Below, piece after piece: positions 8,823 to 15,632 of a stretch of DNA of 15,632 nt (position 1 is the first letter of the stretch; each line of letters opens with the position of its first letter). A program made the position numbers and the translations under genes. Origin of the DNA: Ectopseudomonas composti. GTDB taxonomy: Bacteria; Pseudomonadota; Gammaproteobacteria; Pseudomonadales; Pseudomonadaceae. Where the stretch lies: positions 1-15,632 of the forward strand of contig CAMPIF010000039.1 in assembly GCA_946886245.1 (NCBI GenBank). The letters are read 5' to 3'. The notes under the pieces are model-generated. The model did no database searches. It was not told where the DNA came from and was given only the letters and a program-made list of their open reading frames with translations.

Positions 8823-10178
8823 TCAGTGCTTGTCCATACCCAGTTTCTTTTCCAGGTAATGGATGTTCACGCCACCTTTGACGAAACCCTTGTCGCGGGT
8901 CAGGTCGCGGTGCAGCGGCACGTTGGTCTTGATGCCGTCGACCACGATCTCGTCCAGAGCGTTGCGCATGCGCGCCATGGCCTCGTCACGGTCCTTGCCG
9001 AAGGTGATCAGCTTGCCGATCAGCGAGTCGTAGTGCGGCGGAACGCTGTAGCCGCTGTACAGGTGCGAGTCGACGCGAACGCCATTGCCGCCCGGCGCAT
9101 GGAAATGCTTGACCTTGCCGGGGCTGGGCATGAAGTTGTCCGGGTCTTCGGCGTTGATCCGGCACTCCACCGAGTGACCGAGGATCTTCACGTCTTCCTG
9201 CTTGATCGACAGCGGGTTGCCAGCGGCGATGCTGAGCATCTCCTTGACGATGTCGATCCCCGTGACCATCTCGGTGACCGGGTGCTCCACCTGAACGCGG
9301 GTGTTCATCTCGATGAAGTAGAAACGACCGTCTTCATAGAGGAACTCGAAGGTGCCGGCGCCACGGTAGCCGATCTCGATGCAGGCATCGACGCAGCGCT
9401 TGAGCACTTCGGCGCGGGCCTTCTCGTCGATCAGCGGGGCCGGAGCCTCTTCGATCACCTTCTGATGACGGCGCTGCAGCGAGCAGTCACGGTCGTACAG
9501 GTGAATCGCGTTGCCCTGGCCGTCGGACAGCACCTGGACTTCGACGTGGCGCGGGTTGCCGAGGAACTTTTCCAGATAGACCATCGGGTTGCCGAACGCA
9601 GCACCGGCTTCGGTGCGGGTCAGCTTGGCCGATTTGATCAGGTCTTCTTCCTTGTGCACCACGCGCATGCCGCGACCACCGCCGCCGCCAGCGGCCTTGA
9701 TGATCACCGGGTAGCCCACTTCACGGGCGATGCGCAGGGCCTCGATCTCGTCTTCCGGCAGCGGGCCGTCGGAACCGGGTACCACCGGAACGCCGGTTTT
9801 GATCATGGCTTCCTTGGCCGATACCTTGTCGCCCATCAGGCGGATGGTGTCGGCTTTCGGGCCAATGAAGGCAAAACCGGAGTTCTCCACCTGTTCGGCG
9901 AAGTCGGCGTTCTCGGCGAGGAAGCCGTAGCCCGGATGGATGCCCGTGGCACCGGTCAGTTCAGCTGCGCTGATGATGGCCGGGATGTTCAGGTAGGACT
10001 GAGCGCCAGCTGCCGGACCAATGCAGACGGACTCGTCGGCCAGGCCCAGGTGCATCAGTTCGCGGTCGGCGGTGGAGTGCACGGCCACCGTCTTGATACC
10101 CAGCTCCTTGCAGGCGCGCAGGATACGCAGGGCGATTTCGCCACGGTTGGCGATAAGAACTTTTTCCAGCTTCTGCAT
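8823..10178 (-). CDS. accC: Acetyl-CoA carboxylase, biotin carboxylase subunit
   Basis: ATP-dependent enzyme that carboxylates the biotin of AccB with bicarbonate, the first half-reaction of malonyl-CoA formation for fatty-acid synthesis. It is 451 residues, near the usual 449. Visible are the N-terminal [11 protein letters not shown] (6-16), [11 protein letters not shown] (80-90), the glycine-rich ATP loop [11 protein letters not shown] (161-171), [19 protein letters not shown] and the active-site segment [11 protein letters not shown] (290-300). The protein ends with the conserved [12 protein letters not shown]. The ATG at 10178 has GGGGAG six bases upstream. The open frame reaches a TTG at 10199 that overlaps accB and is rejected. 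It lies 17 bases after accB, the usual accBC arrangement. Confidence 0.98.
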   Translation of the reverse strand: MQKLEKVLIANRGEIALRILRACKELGIKTVAVHSTADRELMHLGLADESVCIGPAAGAQSYLNIPAIISAAELTGATGIHPGYGFLAENADFAEQVENSGFAFIGPKADTIRLMGDKVSAKEAMIKTGVPVVPGSDGPLPEDEIEALRIAREVGYPVIIKAAGGGGGRGMRVVHKEEDLIKSAKLTRTEAGAAFGNPMVYLEKFLGNPRHVEVQVLSDGQGNAIHLYDRDCSLQRRHQKVIEEAPAPLIDEKARAEVLKRCVDACIEIGYRGAGTFEFLYEDGRFYFIEMNTRVQVEHPVTEMVTGIDIVKEMLSIAAGNPLSIKQEDVKILGHSVECRINAEDPDNFMPSPGKVKHFHAPGGNGVRVDSHLYSGYSVPPHYDSLIGKLITFGKDRDEAMARMRNALDEIVVDGIKTNVPLHRDLTRDKGFVKGGVNIHYLEKKLGMDKH

Positions 10179-10195
10179 TGCAGGCTCCCCGTGCA

Positions 10196-10657
10196 TCAAA
10201 CGATGGTGAACAGGGGTTGGTCGTACTCAACCGGCTGGCCGTTTTCCACCAGGATGGATTCGATCACACCGCTGGCTTCGGCTTCGATGTGGTTCATCAT
10301 CTTCATCGCTTCGACGATGCAGAGGATGTCGCCCTTCTTCACGGTCTGACCAACTTCGACGAAGTTGCCCGAGGTCGGCGAAGCGGCGCGATAGAAGGTG
10401 CCGACCATCGGCGAACGGGCCACGGTGCCGTTCAGTTTCGGTGCGGCGGCCGGGGCGGCTTCAGCGCCCGGAGCGGCTGCGGCGACAGGCGCCGCGACCG
10501 GAGCCGGAGCCGGTGCGTACATCGGCTGCGGGGCATAGGCCGGTTGCTTGCTGTGACGGCTGATGCGTACGGACTCTTCGCCCTCTTTGATCTCCAGCTC
10601 GTCGATACCGGACTCTTCCAGCAGCTCGATCAGTTTCTTGACTTTACGGATATCCAT
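10196..10657 (-). CDS. accB: Biotin carboxyl carrier protein of acetyl-CoA carboxylase
   Basis: Carries the covalently bound biotin that shuttles carboxyl groups between AccC and the AccAD carboxyltransferase. It is 153 residues. The N-terminal helical segment (1-36) begins [15 protein letters not shown] and interacts with AccC in known homologues. An Ala/Pro-rich flexible linker spans about 37-75. The biotinyl domain (about 76-153) contains the EAMKMM motif, with the biotinylated lysine at residue 119, and the protruding-thumb region near SPTSGNF, typical of bacterial BCCP. The ATG at 10657 has GGGAG about ten bases upstream, a slightly long spacing. It lies between aroQ and accC in a three-gene operon. 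Confidence 0.98.
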   Translation of the reverse strand: MDIRKVKKLIELLEESGIDELEIKEGEESVRISRHSKQPAYAPQPMYAPAPAPVAAPVAAAAPGAEAAPAAAPKLNGTVARSPMVGTFYRAASPTSGNFVEVGQTVKKGDILCIVEAMKMMNHIEAEASGVIESILVENGQPVEYDQPLFTIV

Positions 10658-10707
10658 GAATGGTCAACTCCCAGAGGTGAGGTAGGACTTGTCTACCAGG
10701 CTACGCG

Positions 10708-11154
10708 TCAGGCGCGCCCGGTCAGTTGTTCGAGTGCCGCTTCCAGGGCCAGCCGATAACCGCTGGCGCAAAGGCCGCAGATCACCCCTACTGCAACGTC
10801 GGAAAAATAGGAGTGATGGCGGAAAGGTTCACGCTTGTGCACGTTGGACAGATGCACTTCGATGAATGGGATGCTCACTGCCAGCAATGCGTCACGTAAT
10901 GCGACGCTTGTGTGGGTAAAAGCGGCAGGATTGATCAGGATGAAGTCGACACCTTCACCCTTTGCGGCGTGAATGCGGTCGATCAATTCGTACTCGGCAT
11001 TGCTTTGCAGGTACAACAGATGATGGCCCGCCTCGCGTGCGCGGCGTTCCAGATCCTGATTGATCTCGGCGAGGGTGGTGGCGCCATATTTGTCGGGCTC
11101 GCGGGTGCCCAGCAGATTCAGATTGGGGCCGTGCAGCACCAGTAGGGTGGCCAT
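10708..11154 (-). CDS. aroQ: Type II 3-dehydroquinate dehydratase
   Basis: Dodecameric class II enzyme that dehydrates 3-dehydroquinate to 3-dehydroshikimate in the shikimate pathway. It is 148 residues, typical of the family. It begins [17 protein letters not shown], with Arg18 and the catalytic Tyr23 on the flexible active-site lid. It also has [10 protein letters not shown] (74-83) and the IEVHLSN motif with His101. The C-terminal region has [10 protein letters not shown]. The ATG at 11154 has AAGGAA eight bases upstream. It is the first gene of aroQ-accB-accC, with a 50-base gap to accB. Pseudomonas genomes carry more than one aroQ; this position corresponds to aroQ1 of P. aeruginosa as I recall it. 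Confidence 0.97.
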   Translation of the reverse strand: MATLLVLHGPNLNLLGTREPDKYGATTLAEINQDLERRAREAGHHLLYLQSNAEYELIDRIHAAKGEGVDFILINPAAFTHTSVALRDALLAVSIPFIEVHLSNVHKREPFRHHSYFSDVAVGVICGLCASGYRLALEAALEQLTGRA

Positions 11155-11246
11155 GGTCGCGTTCCTTGTTGTTCAGGCTGCGCCGGACTATGCCGCAGCT
11201 GCGCGATGTCAGCAATAGTCGACACGATGCCTGCTGTTTACGGCAG

Positions 11247-11282
11247 AAATATGACTATAGCGCTGGTTTCGGTCGTCGCCAG
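11247..11282 (-). promoter_or_regulatory. Weak candidate promoter for aroQ-accB-accC
   Basis: On the minus strand TATAGT at 11259-11254 is a five-of-six match to the -10 consensus. CTGGCG lies 17 bases upstream as a three-of-six -35. Transcription would start near 11247 with a leader of about 93 bases. The -35 is poor, so this is tentative. Confidence 0.3.
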
Positions 11283-11322
11283 GGCATTTGCAACGTGCGG
11301 GCGATGATTGCGTCGCCAGCGT

Positions 11323-13101
11323 TCAACGACCTGCCTGGCGGCTGCTGGCCTGATCCAGGCGGCCAGCGAAGGTGGCGGCATCGACCTCACCTACGACACG
11401 CAGATCGAGCCATTCGTCACCATTGCCGGCGAACAGCTGGATGGCAGGCGGGCCGAACATCTTGTAACGGTCCAGCAGGGCGCGCTGGGCGGCGTTGCTT
11501 TCGGTGATGTCGAAGCGGATCAGGTGCCAGCCAGCGAGCTTGCTGCCGACTTCGGCATTGCCGAATACCTCGCGTTCGATGACCTTGCAGCTGATGCACC
11601 AGTCGGCGTACCAGTCCAGCAGCAGCGGCTGACCGGCGGCTTTGGCCGCGGCCAGCGCTGCGTCCAGTTCGGTGGGGCTGCTCAGGGTTTGCCAGGCACC
11701 GCTCTTGGCGCTGCTCTGGCTGGCGCCCGCCTGCAACTGGCCGAGCGGTTTGAGCGGATCGCTCGCACCCTGCAGGGCGCCGACCCAGGCGGCCAGGGCA
11801 TAAACCAGCAGGGCCAGGCCGGCGATCTGACCGAGTTTCTGCCGGTGCGTCTTGGGGCCGAACTCCAGCGCGCCGAGGAACACCGCCACGCCGCCAGCCA
11901 GCAGACCCCAGAGGGCCAGGCTGAGACTGCCCGGCAGCACGCGCTCGAGCAGCCAGACGGACACGGCCAGGAGCATCACGCCGAAGGCGTTGCGCACGCT
12001 GACCAGCCACGGGCCGGACTTCGGCAGCAAGGCACCGCCGCCCGCGCCGAACAGCACCAGGGGCGTACCCATGCCCAGGCCCAGGGCGAACAGTTGCAGG
12101 CCACCACCGACGGCGTCGCCGGTGCTGCTGATATAGAGCAGCAAGGCTGTCAGGGGGGCGGTGATGCAGGGCGACACGATCAGGCTCGACAGCACGCCCA
12201 GGGTCGCGGCCCCGGCGATGGTGCCGCCCTGGGTCTGGCTGGCGCGCTGGTCGAGGCGCTCGCGTATGAAGGTCGGCAGGCGCAGTTCGAATACGCCGAA
12301 CATCGCCATGGCGAACAGGCTGAAAAAGGCGGCGAAGGGCACCAGGATCCAGGGCGACTGCAACATGGCCTGCAGGTTGAGGCCGGCACCGAACAGCCCC
12401 ATCAAGGCGCCGAGCACGGCATAGCAGGCCGCCATCGGCAGCACGTAGGCGAGCGACAGGACCAGCCCACGGGCATTGCTCGGGCGCCCGCGCAGCACCA
12501 CGCCGGAGAGGATCGGCAGCATGGGCAGCACGCAGGGGGTGAAGGTCAGCCCCAGTCCGGCGAGGAAGAACAGCGCCAGGTCTTTCCAGTTCCACTCGGT
12601 CTTCTGCAGGTCGGTGATGCTGGCGGGCATCTCGCCAATTTCGATGAACTCGGTCTCGGGCGGGTAGCACAGGCCCTTGTCGGCACAACCCTGGTAGCCC
12701 ACCTGCAGGCGCAGCGGGCGGTTGTTCGGGTTGTCCAATGGCACGCGGATATCCAGCACGCCGTAGTACACCTCGACATCGCCGAAGAATTCATCGTGCT
12801 TGGCTTCGCCTGCCGGCAATTCGGCTTCGCCGAGCGCCAGGTCGACCGGTTCGACGCTGAAATTGAAGCGATGACGATAGAGGTAGTAACCCTCGGTCGC
12901 GACGAAGCGCAGCGTCACGGCCTGTGCGTCGCTGCTCACCAGGCTCAGCTTGAAGGCCTCGCGCACCGGCAGGAAGTCGCTGCTGTTGTTCAGCGGCTCG
13001 CCAATCGGCGAGGCGGCCGGGCGCTGGTCGAACAGATTGGCGCTGGCGGGCAGGCTCAGGCAGAGCAGAAACAGGGGAAGCAGCAGTCGACGCAGTGACA
13101 T
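11323..13101 (-). CDS. dsbD: Thiol:disulfide interchange protein DsbD
   Basis: Inner-membrane protein that passes electrons from cytoplasmic thioredoxin to periplasmic DsbC, DsbG and cytochrome c maturation partners. It is 592 residues. A signal peptide (1-21, ending ASA) precedes the periplasmic alpha domain, with its Cys139/Cys145 pair in YQGCADKGLCYPP. The eight-helix beta domain (about 173-445) has Cys190 in TFTPCVLPMLP and Cys312 in SPCITAPL. The C-terminal thioredoxin-like gamma domain has WCISC (Cys502, Cys505). All three redox pairs are present, so the protein should be fully active. The ATG at 13101 begins a clear signal peptide; the open frame runs 34 codons further up to 13203 without support. 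Pseudomonas carries two dsbD paralogues, and this one sits where PA4845 (dipZ) does. Confidence 0.96.
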   Translation of the reverse strand: MSLRRLLLPLFLLCLSLPASANLFDQRPAASPIGEPLNNSSDFLPVREAFKLSLVSSDAQAVTLRFVATEGYYLYRHRFNFSVEPVDLALGEAELPAGEAKHDEFFGDVEVYYGVLDIRVPLDNPNNRPLRLQVGYQGCADKGLCYPPETEFIEIGEMPASITDLQKTEWNWKDLALFFLAGLGLTFTPCVLPMLPILSGVVLRGRPSNARGLVLSLAYVLPMAACYAVLGALMGLFGAGLNLQAMLQSPWILVPFAAFFSLFAMAMFGVFELRLPTFIRERLDQRASQTQGGTIAGAATLGVLSSLIVSPCITAPLTALLLYISSTGDAVGGGLQLFALGLGMGTPLVLFGAGGGALLPKSGPWLVSVRNAFGVMLLAVSVWLLERVLPGSLSLALWGLLAGGVAVFLGALEFGPKTHRQKLGQIAGLALLVYALAAWVGALQGASDPLKPLGQLQAGASQSSAKSGAWQTLSSPTELDAALAAAKAAGQPLLLDWYADWCISCKVIEREVFGNAEVGSKLAGWHLIRFDITESNAAQRALLDRYKMFGPPAIQLFAGNGDEWLDLRVVGEVDAATFAGRLDQASSRQAGR

Positions 13102-13110
13102 CGGGCGAAT

Positions 13111-13142
13111 ATCTCGGCGAAAGGTGGCGGCATGATACCGGA
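13111..13142 (-). promoter_or_regulatory. Candidate dsbD promoter -10 region
   Basis: On the minus strand TATCAT at 13137-13132 would start transcription near 13125, about 24 bases before the ATG. No convincing -35 is seen. The surrounding 25 or so bases are nearly the same as the block upstream of dusB (6217-6250). Confidence 0.3.
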
Positions 13143-13244
13143 AAGCGCCCGCCCGTATCGTCGTCGCCGCGCCGGGACGTCGATTGCCGGAGATGAGCGC
13201 CACCTTGGAGGAGGCCGGCCTCGTCGAGTTCCCGCGCAGATCAA

Positions 13245-13267
13245 GCCTGCGCTGTCGTGTCGCAGGC
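13245..13267 (-). terminator. Hairpin just after the chemoreceptor gene, possible terminator
   Basis: GCCTGCG (13245-13251) and CGCAGGC (13261-13267) form a perfect 7-bp GC-rich stem with a 9-base loop, starting three bases after the stop codon of the chemoreceptor gene. On the minus strand it is followed by TTGATCT, a poor T-run, so termination may need Rho. Confidence 0.45.
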
Positions 13268-13269
13268 GC

Positions 13270-15234
13270 TCAGACGCGAAACGCCTGTACGGCGCTGTGC
13301 AACTGGCCGCCCAGGTGCAGCAGGCGTTCACTCTCGCTGCGTCCGTTGGCGATCAGGCCGAGGTTGTCGTCGCCCAGTTGGTGGATGCGTTCGCCGTGTT
13401 CGCGAATCTCGCTGACCGCATCGCTCTGCTGGGCGGTGGCCTCGGCAATGCGCTCTGCCATGCTGGCGATGGTGCGGATGGCGCTGACGATCTCGTCCAG
13501 CGCGCCATCGGCGGCCTCGGCCTTGCCGGCGGTGGCTTCGGCATGTTCGACCTGGGCGCGCATGGCCTGTACCGACTGGTGCGCAGCCTGTTGCAGGCGG
13601 CCGATGACATCCTGGATTTCCGCCGTGGCGCTGCCGGTGCGCTGCGACAGTGAGCGTACTTCGTCGGCGACCACGGCAAAGCCACGACCGGCCTCGCCGG
13701 CGCGAGCGGCCTCGATGGCGGCGTTGAGGGCGAGCAGGTTGGTCTGTTCGGCAATACCGCGAATCACCGTGAGCACACTGCCAATGGTGGCGGTCTCGTC
13801 GGCCAGGCGCTCGATGGCCTGGGCGTTGTCCTGCACCTCGCTGACCAGGGCGTGCAGCCCTTGCAGGCTCTGGCCGATGACCTGCTGGCCCTGGACCAGG
13901 GCGCGGTCTGCGTCGCGGCTGGCGTCGGCGGTCTGGCTGGCGTCCTGGGCGACCTGGCCGATGGTCGCTTCCAGCTCGCCCAGCGCGTCGCGGATCAGCG
14001 CGGTATCGCCGGCCTGGCGTTCGGCGCCGCCGTGCAGGCCACCGCTGAGATCGGCCAGGGTGCGGCTGGAGCCGGCGACATGCTCGGCATGGCCGCGGAT
14101 GCTGGCGACCAGCTCCACCAGATAGCGGCGCAGGTGATTGAGCGAGTCTTCGATGTCGCGCAGCTCGCGGGTGCGGGAGTGGATGCTGATCGGTGTCGCG
14201 AAATCACCTTTGGCCCACTGTGACAGCGCCGGTACCAGGCGCTCGAGCACCTGCGCGAGGCGCCGCTGGATGCGGTCGATGAGCAGGGCGATGAGCAGGA
14301 TCAGGCCGATCATCAGGCCCTGAATCAGCCGTACCTCGCCCTGAATGCGTGCGTATTCGCCTTTTACCAGGGGCTCCAGCGCAGCCAGTGCCTGTTGCAC
14401 CTGGGTCACGCGTTCGGTGGTGGTCACGGCCAGTTGCTGGCGTTGCTCGACCAGCTCGCGAGTGCGTTGCAGTTCGCTGGGGTAGCGACGTACCAGGGCG
14501 CTCAGTTCGCGTTTCAGCTCGATGCCGCGATCCTGCGCCTGTTGCTCCTGTTGTGTGTCATCCAGCCCGAGCAGCGCGGCGAAGCCGACGCTGGCAGAGC
14601 TGTCGGCCTGTTGCACGCCGAGTAGCGGCAATTTATCCAGCGTCTCTGCCTGCTGGGCAAGGGCCTTGAGTTCGCGTTCGACATCGCCGAGCAGTTCGCC
14701 ACGACCCTGGCTGGTGAAACGTTCGCGGGCGTGGGCCAGCTTGAGCAAGCGTGAACCGGCTTCCTGCAGCGGTTTGCGATACTCGCCGGCGGCGGGGCTG
14801 CTGGCATCTGCGACGTACTGGGTCAGTTGTTCCAGCGCAGCGAGCATCTCGCGCTCGGCCTGCAACAGCAGACCCTGCGGATCACCGGCCAGTTTGCCGG
14901 CCGCCAGCAGCTGACTGGCGCTGAAATCGCGCAGTTGCCCAAGGCTTGGGCGCAGCTCGGTGGTCAATTGTTGCGGCAGTTGCTCGAGGGACTCGTCGAA
15001 GGCATCGATGGCCTGGGTCGCGGTGCTGTGTTGCACGGCGTTGCCACTGGCCAGGTAGGCCTGAATGTTGTCGGCCACCTCGCGCTGGAACTGCTGGGAC
15101 AACGTCAGGTAGCGCTCCATCAACTGCACCGGTTGCTGCAACGCGCGCTGCGACCACCAGAGTGTTGCCGCCAGAGCGACGCAGACGGTGACCAGCAGCA
15201 GAGTGTTTAGGTTGGTGAGCAGCTTGAGACGCAT
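13270..15234 (-). CDS. ctpL: CtpL-like methyl-accepting chemotaxis protein
   Basis: Inner-membrane chemoreceptor of 654 residues that would signal to CheA/CheW. TM1 spans about 10-29. A long, almost wholly helical periplasmic sensor covers about 30-302, the size of a helical bimodular (HBM) type domain. TM2 spans about 303-320, followed by a HAMP domain (about 321-373). The cytoplasmic MA domain has the conserved hairpin tip at 494-527, including [20 protein letters not shown] and [10 protein letters not shown]. No C-terminal CheR/CheB-binding pentapeptide is visible. In P. aeruginosa CtpL (PA4844) mediates taxis to low phosphate. The name is supported by position between dsbD and a GGDEF gene, the large helical sensor and a possible Pho box upstream. 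A different ligand is possible. The Shine-Dalgarno is weak. Confidence 0.87.
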   Translation of the reverse strand: MRLKLLTNLNTLLLVTVCVALAATLWWSQRALQQPVQLMERYLTLSQQFQREVADNIQAYLASGNAVQHSTATQAIDAFDESLEQLPQQLTTELRPSLGQLRDFSASQLLAAGKLAGDPQGLLLQAEREMLAALEQLTQYVADASSPAAGEYRKPLQEAGSRLLKLAHARERFTSQGRGELLGDVERELKALAQQAETLDKLPLLGVQQADSSASVGFAALLGLDDTQQEQQAQDRGIELKRELSALVRRYPSELQRTRELVEQRQQLAVTTTERVTQVQQALAALEPLVKGEYARIQGEVRLIQGLMIGLILLIALLIDRIQRRLAQVLERLVPALSQWAKGDFATPISIHSRTRELRDIEDSLNHLRRYLVELVASIRGHAEHVAGSSRTLADLSGGLHGGAERQAGDTALIRDALGELEATIGQVAQDASQTADASRDADRALVQGQQVIGQSLQGLHALVSEVQDNAQAIERLADETATIGSVLTVIRGIAEQTNLLALNAAIEAARAGEAGRGFAVVADEVRSLSQRTGSATAEIQDVIGRLQQAAHQSVQAMRAQVEHAEATAGKAEAADGALDEIVSAIRTIASMAERIAEATAQQSDAVSEIREHGERIHQLGDDNLGLIANGRSESERLLHLGGQLHSAVQAFRV

Positions 15235-15284
15235 GACGGGCTCGATCGACGACTGAACGATGCCCGCGAGCTTATTGCGGTTTG

Positions 15285-15302
15285 GTTACATCCTGATGAC
15301 GC
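15285..15302 (-). promoter_or_regulatory. Candidate Pho box upstream of ctpL
   Basis: On the minus strand GCGTCATCAGGATGTAAC reads as two 7-base half-sites, GCGTCAT and ATGTAAC, with a 4-base spacer. These match CTGTCAT (five of seven) and CTGTAAC (six of seven), the PhoB half-site pattern. A poor -10 (TAAGCT) lies ten bases downstream, as expected when PhoB replaces the -35. The site is about 50 bases before the ATG. Confidence 0.42.
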
Positions 15303-15330
15303 TGTGAGCTGCGTCACGTTCTGCGCTGAG

Positions 15331-15632
15331 TCATTCGCTGCTGTACAGCTCCACCCGGTTACGACCACCGTGCTTGGCCTTGTACAGCGCTTCGTCTGCG
15401 CGCTTGGACAGGGCGTTGCCGTCCAGGCCCGGTTGCAGCATGGCGATGCCGCAACTGAAGGTGCAGGACAGGTCCTGCGGCTGGGCCGGGTAGTGGATGT
15501 CGGCGAAGCGCTGGCGGATCTCTTCCAGCACCTTGAGCGCCGATTGCTCATCGGTGTCGGGCAGCACCACGGCGAATTCCTCGCCGCCGTAACGACCGAT
15601 GTAGTCGGTCTTGCGCAGGCGCTGCTTGAGGA
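15331..15632 (-). CDS. gcbA: GGDEF diguanylate cyclase, C-terminal end (cut by window edge)
   Basis: Only the last 99 residues are visible; the gene continues beyond base 15632. They hold the catalytic half of a GGDEF domain. RYGGEEF (GGEEF at 15588-15574) is the intact active-site motif, so the enzyme should make c-di-GMP from two GTP. FSCGIAML and ADEALYKAKHGGRNRV are the conserved distal segments. An RxxD inhibitory site cannot be seen clearly: RKTD lies 5 residues before GGEEF, roughly the I-site spacing, so product inhibition is plausible. The position next to ctpL matches gcbA (PA4843), a response-regulator type cyclase that promotes surface attachment in P. aeruginosa. The receiver domains that would confirm this are outside the window. 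Confidence 0.8.
   Translation of the reverse strand, partial: LKQRLRKTDYIGRYGGEEFAVVLPDTDEQSALKVLEEIRQRFADIHYPAQPQDLSCTFSCGIAMLQPGLDGNALSKRADEALYKAKHGGRNRVELYSSE

Noticed and set aside
8817..10349. 510-codon open frame on the plus strand opposite accC and accB
   Set aside because: It is an antisense shadow of two certain genes, with no domain signature.
11308..13098. 596-codon open frame on the plus strand opposite dsbD
   Set aside because: It is Gln/Gly/Ala-rich, the expected antisense of a membrane protein gene. dsbD itself has a signal peptide and all its redox cysteines.
13102..13203. Upstream extension of dsbD to 13203
   Set aside because: It would bury the clear signal peptide starting at 13101 behind 34 arginine-rich residues.

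Overview
The window is a piece of a gamma-proteobacterial chromosome, almost certainly Pseudomonas. GC content is high. The gene order retS, purD, purH, fis, dusB, a DUF3426 gene, prmA, accC, accB, aroQ, dsbD, a ctpL-like chemoreceptor and a GGDEF gene matches, as I remember it, the P. aeruginosa block around PA4856 to PA4843. The REP-like palindrome between purH and purD suggests a member of the mendocina/pseudoalcaligenes side of the genus, but that is only a guess. No prophage, insertion sequence, CRISPR array, tRNA or rRNA was seen.

All thirteen genes lie on the minus strand, so transcription runs from high to low coordinates. From the right edge: the C-terminal end of a GGEEF diguanylate cyclase (15331-15632, cut by the edge), a CtpL-like chemoreceptor with a candidate Pho box upstream, and dsbD. 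Next comes the fatty-acid cluster aroQ-accB-accC, then prmA and the DUF3426 gene. These are followed by dusB-fis, with an ATGA stop/start overlap, then purH and purD. The N-terminal half of a RetS-like hybrid sensor kinase runs off the left edge.

The genes fall into two groups. Housekeeping functions fill the middle: purine synthesis, acetyl-CoA carboxylase, tRNA dihydrouridylation, ribosomal protein L11 methylation, periplasmic thiol reduction and nucleoid organisation. Surface-lifestyle signalling genes sit at the two ends: RetS on the left, the chemoreceptor and c-di-GMP synthase on the right.

The most interesting non-coding signal is a pair of related structured elements of about 70-115 nt. 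One lies just downstream of the purH stop (core 3031-3103) and the other just downstream of the accC stop (core 8724-8791). They share an internal loop, GCGGAG opposite TGAGCATT, while the helices on either side differ in sequence but keep their pairing in both copies. Other regulatory signals are the fis terminator in front of purH, a strong hairpin after accC, a perfect TATAAT box upstream of retS, a GTAG-headed REP-like palindrome and the candidate Pho box.
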